NCBI GenBank assembly: GCA_031213475.1
Contig: JARUPZ010000026.1
Span: 1,256,501 to 1,320,500 of the forward strand
From: Nereocystis luetkeana
Taxonomy: Eukaryota > Sar > Phaeophyceae > Laminariales > Laminariaceae
Length of the DNA: 64,000 nucleotides
Direction of reading: 5' to 3'
This document shows positions 60,293-64,000 of this stretch, piece by piece (within the stretch, counting starts at the first letter, position 1; each line of letters opens with the position of its first letter). The translations under genes were made by a program, and so were the position numbers. Below the pieces are notes generated by a model. It saw only the letters and a list, made by a program, of their open reading frames with translations, was not told the origin of the DNA and ran no database searches.

Positions 60293-60430
60293 TAGTAGTA
60301 CGAACCAACCGACTAGCCTATCGGACAGTGCTGGATCTTCGTCTCCGTCGCTCGCTCTCTCGCCGCACGTCCAGAGGTAAATAGAATCGGGCAAATGACG
60401 ATGCATCCAGGCCCAATCGACTCCTAGGAC
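60293..60430 (-). CDS. Orphan exon 1 of the A/B membrane-protein family (copy D)
   Basis: 46 codons, exactly phase 0 from a possible CAG acceptor (60431-60433) to a consensus GTAAGT donor at 60292. It encodes HRHLPDSIYLWTCGE, an acidic stretch, then ALSDRLVGWFVLL, colinear with exon 1 of genes A and B, without stops or frameshifts. The matching frame was easy to miss because the longest minus-strand frame here is in another phase. Either it is the only surviving piece of a third gene or its other exons lie beyond large introns to the left, which I could not find. Confidence 0.75.
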
Positions 60431-61829
60431 CTGCGTCGGTGACTCCCCCTTCTAAAGCCGCGGGGTTAACATGCCCAACGTAGCTTGTGATAATAAAAAA
60501 GGTTGTATAGAAGGTGCTAGGAACTCTGGCAACAGCGTATTTGTAACTATCATCACTCTGGGGAGGTTGGCGGGTGGTAGGCGGTGGGTGAAGAGTACTT
60601 GGGGTCATTGCATCGCGGTTGTTGTGGTATGTCTCGCTGTGGTTGCCAGGTCAAAATACTGAGGGAAAACCTAATCCGAATCCGAATCATTACCAAGTTC
60701 GCCCACGGGTGGGGAGTGCCAAGTTTACTTATATTGTGCGCCGACTTCGTAGCGCCGCGCTTGAAACGGGAGTTGCCTTGGGCTTCGACAATCCCGTTGG
60801 GTTAAGGGAGCTAGTTGCGGCTGAAACCCCTCAATAATAGTGGAAGCAACACCCCTCCGTGTTCTCAGTGGAAACGTATGATGGTAACTGGGTGAGAAAA
60901 TCACCACGCGATCCACAACACTCCGACACACTACAAGCGACCACGGAACAATCTTGGCGAACGCAGCTCGACAGCATCAATGAAAATGCTTACCTCTCAA
61001 ACGCGTGTATCAGGTAGCGGAGGACTCTTATACAAGCGACTATTTAACAACAGCGATGAATCACCAGCAGCAGCCGGCAGATGTGCGGTGTTGACGCATT
61101 CTCGCCCAACCAATAATTGAACGTGACACAAAAAAAAAGACCGTTACACATCCATGCGCAAAACTTTGTAAGCCGGGTAGTAACGAAGGGATTAAATAGA
61201 ATCAAAATAGAGAAACCCAATAGAAACTCGTGTTGGAGCGAGTTCGAAACGGATATATACTTCCAAGAAAGGTCCGCGGAAGGATTCATAAAACTCATTT
61301 TTGCTAGTGATGCACCAAGAATGTGTTCGTGCTGGACAAGAAAAAACTGGGACTACATGGCGGCCAGCTTTATTTCAACAGTGGCTGCTTTCATTCAGGA
61401 CGTAGCGGGTATTTTGAGTGCTGGTGAACACTGGTACCTTGGATATCTCTTGTACGGGTTTCCATCGTACTATGAAGCTCCTTCAAGATGGGCTGAGCCT
61501 CCTGTAGCACGGATGAAGCATAAAACTAGGATATGTTGCAGATCCGCATGACACAAAGTTGCCAGAAATCTGTAAAGGCCCCGGTGTGAACTGAAGGATC
61601 GTGGTGAAGACCTTGGACGCCAAACGCTACACGCGTAACGGCACTTGTCGTGAGTTACGATGCTAACGACACTTTGTGTCGGAAACACCAAAACAAACAC
61701 ACGTTTGATCAGCTGTCGGAAATTTCGTCACACGACCAGCTGGCGTTAAGCAGATAGATATCGTCCATCGGTTCTCCTTTCGCGATGCCTGTTGCAACTA
61801 TTTCACACCTCGGACAGATCAGCTCACCG
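60431..61829. other. No supportable gene
   Basis: The plus-strand frame 61117-61551 (144 codons) is the longest; it lacks motifs. A CAG-bounded sequence upstream of the orphan exon could hold earlier exons, but nothing can be defended. Confidence 0.35.
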
Positions 61830-62110
61830 TAGCTCGAGGTAGCTCTTTTCGGGGGTAGCTCACCAGTGAACCATGTGAGCTACATGAGCTAGCTCGTCCG
61901 CCCCCGGCTTGAGCTATAAGCGGTAGCTCATCTGCACATGTTTTGAAAGCTTGGGTTCTAGGCGGTAGCTCATCTGCCCATGTTTTTAAAGCTTGAGCTA
62001 CAGGCGATAGCTCATCTATCTGTACTTGTTATAAAAGCTTGAGCTATATATAGGCGGTAGCTCAGCTGCCCATGTTTTCAAAGCTTGAGCTATAGATGAT
62101 GGATGAGCTA
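61830..62110. repeat. 42-bp minisatellite, array 1
   Basis: The unit reads approximately ggtagctcatctgcccatgt, ttt(g/t)aaagcttgagctata and ggc. Clean spacings of 42 bp occur between GGTAGCTC starts at 61922, 61964 and 62006, then an expanded unit at 62057. Degenerate units rich in AGCTC/GAGCT extend left to about 61830. Confidence 0.88.
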
Positions 62111-62323
62111 GCTCACGAGCTGTATAAAGTTGAATAATAAAGCGAATGCCATACCTTACGCGAACGACACCAACACAAACAACCATACCCGGTACTGTTT
62201 CGTACGTACCAGGTACAGTATGTATGTGATATGAGATCGGAGCTTTTTCTGTTCTGAAAGTACCCAACGAAGTATAGGTCGACGCCCGGCAGAATTGATT
62301 TCTTCGCTTTTTTTCAACAACAG
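62111..62323. other. Upstream flank of the candidate gene at 62.3 kb
   Basis: Contains a TACCAGGTA-type palindrome near 62206 and, at the right end, a strong polypyrimidine tract ending ttcaacaacag that may be a splice acceptor. Confidence 0.4.
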
Positions 62324-63289
62324 CTGTCGGCTGGCACCGCACACACAACACACAACGCACAACACAACACCGACATCAAACAGCAACACCCCTAGCATAG
62401 CGACGACGCCGGGCAGCAGCTCTAGAAGTGGCGCTTCGGCCGTAGACGAGGCTGGCGGCGGACAGCAAGGGCGTTCGTCGATTGACGTGGACCCCTCCAC
62501 GAACGCCGTCGATGTGGATAAGGACCACGATCAGACCCAGGGTGAAAACCAGGTGCGTGGTTGTGGTTCGGAGGTCGTGCGGTCATAGGGCAGTAGTTCC
62601 AGTTTGAAATTGTTTCCCGTCTTTACCATGGTGCTGCTGCACGAGCTCATAGTCCAATCTGCATGCCTCTCTGTGCTACCGCTGTAGTCGCCAGGTGGAT
62701 GCACATGTATAGGTATGTGACAAGCTGTAGCTGTGCAGGATTTAGGGTTTCATCGCTCGTGCAAGTGTTTTGTGTGTGTGTGAGTACAGCAGTAAACAAA
62801 CAACGAGAACGATCTCAGCAGTTTTTGTTTTCGTTGACAGCTGATGTTATCTTGCCGATGTGATGTGTGCACGAGATGCCTCGCTTGTTCCGCGCTCTTA
62901 TGCGTGCTTGCATCTTCCCACGCCGCTTTCACCAACAGCAGGCCAAAGAGACAGCCATGCGTGACCTACAAGCACCAAACGGGTTTCAGCGGTGTACCGT
63001 ACCAGGCAAACCGGGCACCAGGTCTATTGTGTGCGATCATGGCGTGCGATTCGAGCAAGATTGCTCGGAGCCAGACCCCACGAAGCAGCGTTGGTTATGT
63101 GCGTGTTCAAACGGAAACCAAGACTACATTCGTATTGAAGTGCCCGCCCTGTCATCTGAGCAGGCGCTTCAGGCGGTACCTCCCAGGTTATCCAACCCTA
63201 CGGCAGAGGTTGAGGCCCTTTCTGCTGGCGAAGCGACGGACGACGACTGCGACGACGAGTACAAAGGGGAAAGCTCAAGCTTCACGTAG
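62324..63289 (+). CDS. Candidate split gene with a Cys-rich exon
   Basis: Two exons are proposed: 62324(or ATG at 62295)..62552 and 62939..63289. Donor GTGCGT follows GENQ; acceptor TTTCACCAACAG precedes QAKETAMRDL; the intron is 386 nt and phase 0. Exon 1 encodes a Ser/Thr/Asn-rich region turning acidic (DVDPSTNAVDVDKDHD). Exon 2 (116 residues and stop) holds five Cys and a His in FQRC, IVCDHG, EQDC and LCAC, which could bind zinc, then an acidic tail DDDCDDEYKGESSS. The polypyrimidine tract before 62324 implies a further upstream exon. A short DNA-binding or transposon-derived protein is conceivable; I recognise no family. Confidence 0.45.
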
Positions 63290-63889
63290 TAGATGCCTTG
63301 GGGATAAAGGGCGGCACCGGCGGATCTTCTGTGTTTTGTGATGGGGTTGCTCGTTCGTCTATTTTCTGCTTGTTTTTTTTTATCGATGTAGATGGTTTTT
63401 TTGTTTCTACCTCTCTCTGTCTCTCTTCGTCCTTGCCCCGTATGGTAGGCTGTAGCCACGAAAGCCGTGTTCAAGGAACGGTGTGTACGGATTAAGATGA
63501 TGCTGATATGGTGGATGGGTTGGACGGCTTGACTTCTCGCTGGCGTTGCAGCGTACCAGTAGCAGTAGCCTCGTTAGTCATGGATTGTGTTTTCAGAAGT
63601 CAAGTATGCGAATAAATGCTAATAATAACAACATTAATAAAGATTAATGTTGAATACTGATAGCCTCTAAACTTAAACTTACGTTTAACCTCGGACATAT
63701 CCTGAGCTAGCACATCTGCATGGTTAGCTGTCCAACCGATTTGTAGATATTGTTATTGATATTCCTATACATACACAGACTCGTATACATTCGCACTTGT
63801 CCCCAAGGGCGGGATTTTTCGGCTACTCATCTTACATGCATACGTTGCCGAGAAAGGGCTACAATGAGCTGCGTACATGAGCTATGATT
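63290..63889. other. No supportable gene; 3' flank of the candidate gene
   Basis: T-rich and CTCT-rich stretch at 63360-63430, no clear gene. Degenerate minisatellite-like AGCT motifs begin near 63860. Confidence 0.4.
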
Positions 63890-64000
63890 GCAATCTTCGG
63901 GGGTGAACTATAGGCGGTAGCTCATCTGCACATGTTTCGAAACCTTGAGATATAGGCGGTAGCTCATCTGCGCATGTGTTGAAGGCTTGAGATGATAGCT
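63890..64000. repeat. 42-bp minisatellite, array 2 (runs off the window)
   Basis: The same unit as the array at 61.9 kb (ggcggtagctcatctgcaca, tgtttcgaaaccttgagata), about 2 kb away in the same orientation; at least two units and a partial third reach the right edge. Confidence 0.88.

Noticed and set aside
60988-61035. Possible exon ending at a GTAAGC donor upstream of the orphan exon
   Set aside because: The reading phase (2) does not fit the phase-0 acceptor of the orphan exon, and the frame is short and preceded by a stop.
61830-62110. CRISPR-like regularly spaced repeats
   Set aside because: The repeats are directly contiguous minisatellite units with no unique spacers, in a eukaryotic context with no cas genes.
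1-64000. LTR retrotransposons, viral insertions, rRNA genes
   Set aside because: I saw no long terminal direct repeats, no capsid or integrase motifs and no rRNA core sequence on either strand.

Overview
The window reads as nuclear DNA of a eukaryote. The two best-supported genes are split by introns of roughly 0.7 to 1.8 kb with GT-AG borders, genes are sparse, and most recognisable sequence is mobile or simple-repeat DNA (non-LTR retrotransposons, tRNA-derived SINEs, TA-flanked MITEs, triplet microsatellites, minisatellites). Bacterial features such as operons and ribosome binding sites are absent. I cannot name the organism. An alga or another protist with an intron-rich, repeat-rich genome fits, but nothing seen here proves it.

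Layout. 1-1.97 kb: duplicated TAG microsatellite and a 0.4 kb foldback element. 1.97-6.19 kb (minus): gene A, a polytopic membrane protein of three visible exons. 6.2-12.3 kb: weak exon candidates, a 155-bp dispersed repeat also present in intron 2 of gene A, and a SINE fragment. 12.3-22.3 kb: a nest of repeats, consisting of a SINE, a decayed LINE on the plus strand carrying a 105-bp MITE, a second LINE on the minus strand with an open 774-codon reverse transcriptase frame, and a small LINE 3' fragment. 22.3-28.2 kb: a GC-rich patch, a SINE, a roughly 420-bp TAG array and a 45-bp minisatellite. 28.26-32.1 kb (minus): gene B, paralogue of gene A, with a perfect 47-bp palindrome at its 5' edge. 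32.1-51.7 kb: almost no supportable genes, two MITEs and one SINE. 51.7-51.9 kb (plus): a dead exon 2 of the A/B family. 53.7 kb: a fourth MITE. 60.3-60.4 kb (minus): an intact orphan exon 1 of the same family. 61.8 kb to the right edge: two arrays of a 42-bp minisatellite around a candidate split gene with a Cys-rich exon.

The most interesting content is the A/B family: four loci in 60 kb (two apparently complete, one dead, one orphan exon), the same exon borders at the two fully resolved introns, and about ten or eleven predicted membrane segments. I do not recognise the family. The second theme is that the two LINE copies date and delimit a MITE insertion, because one copy carries the MITE and the other keeps the empty TA site.
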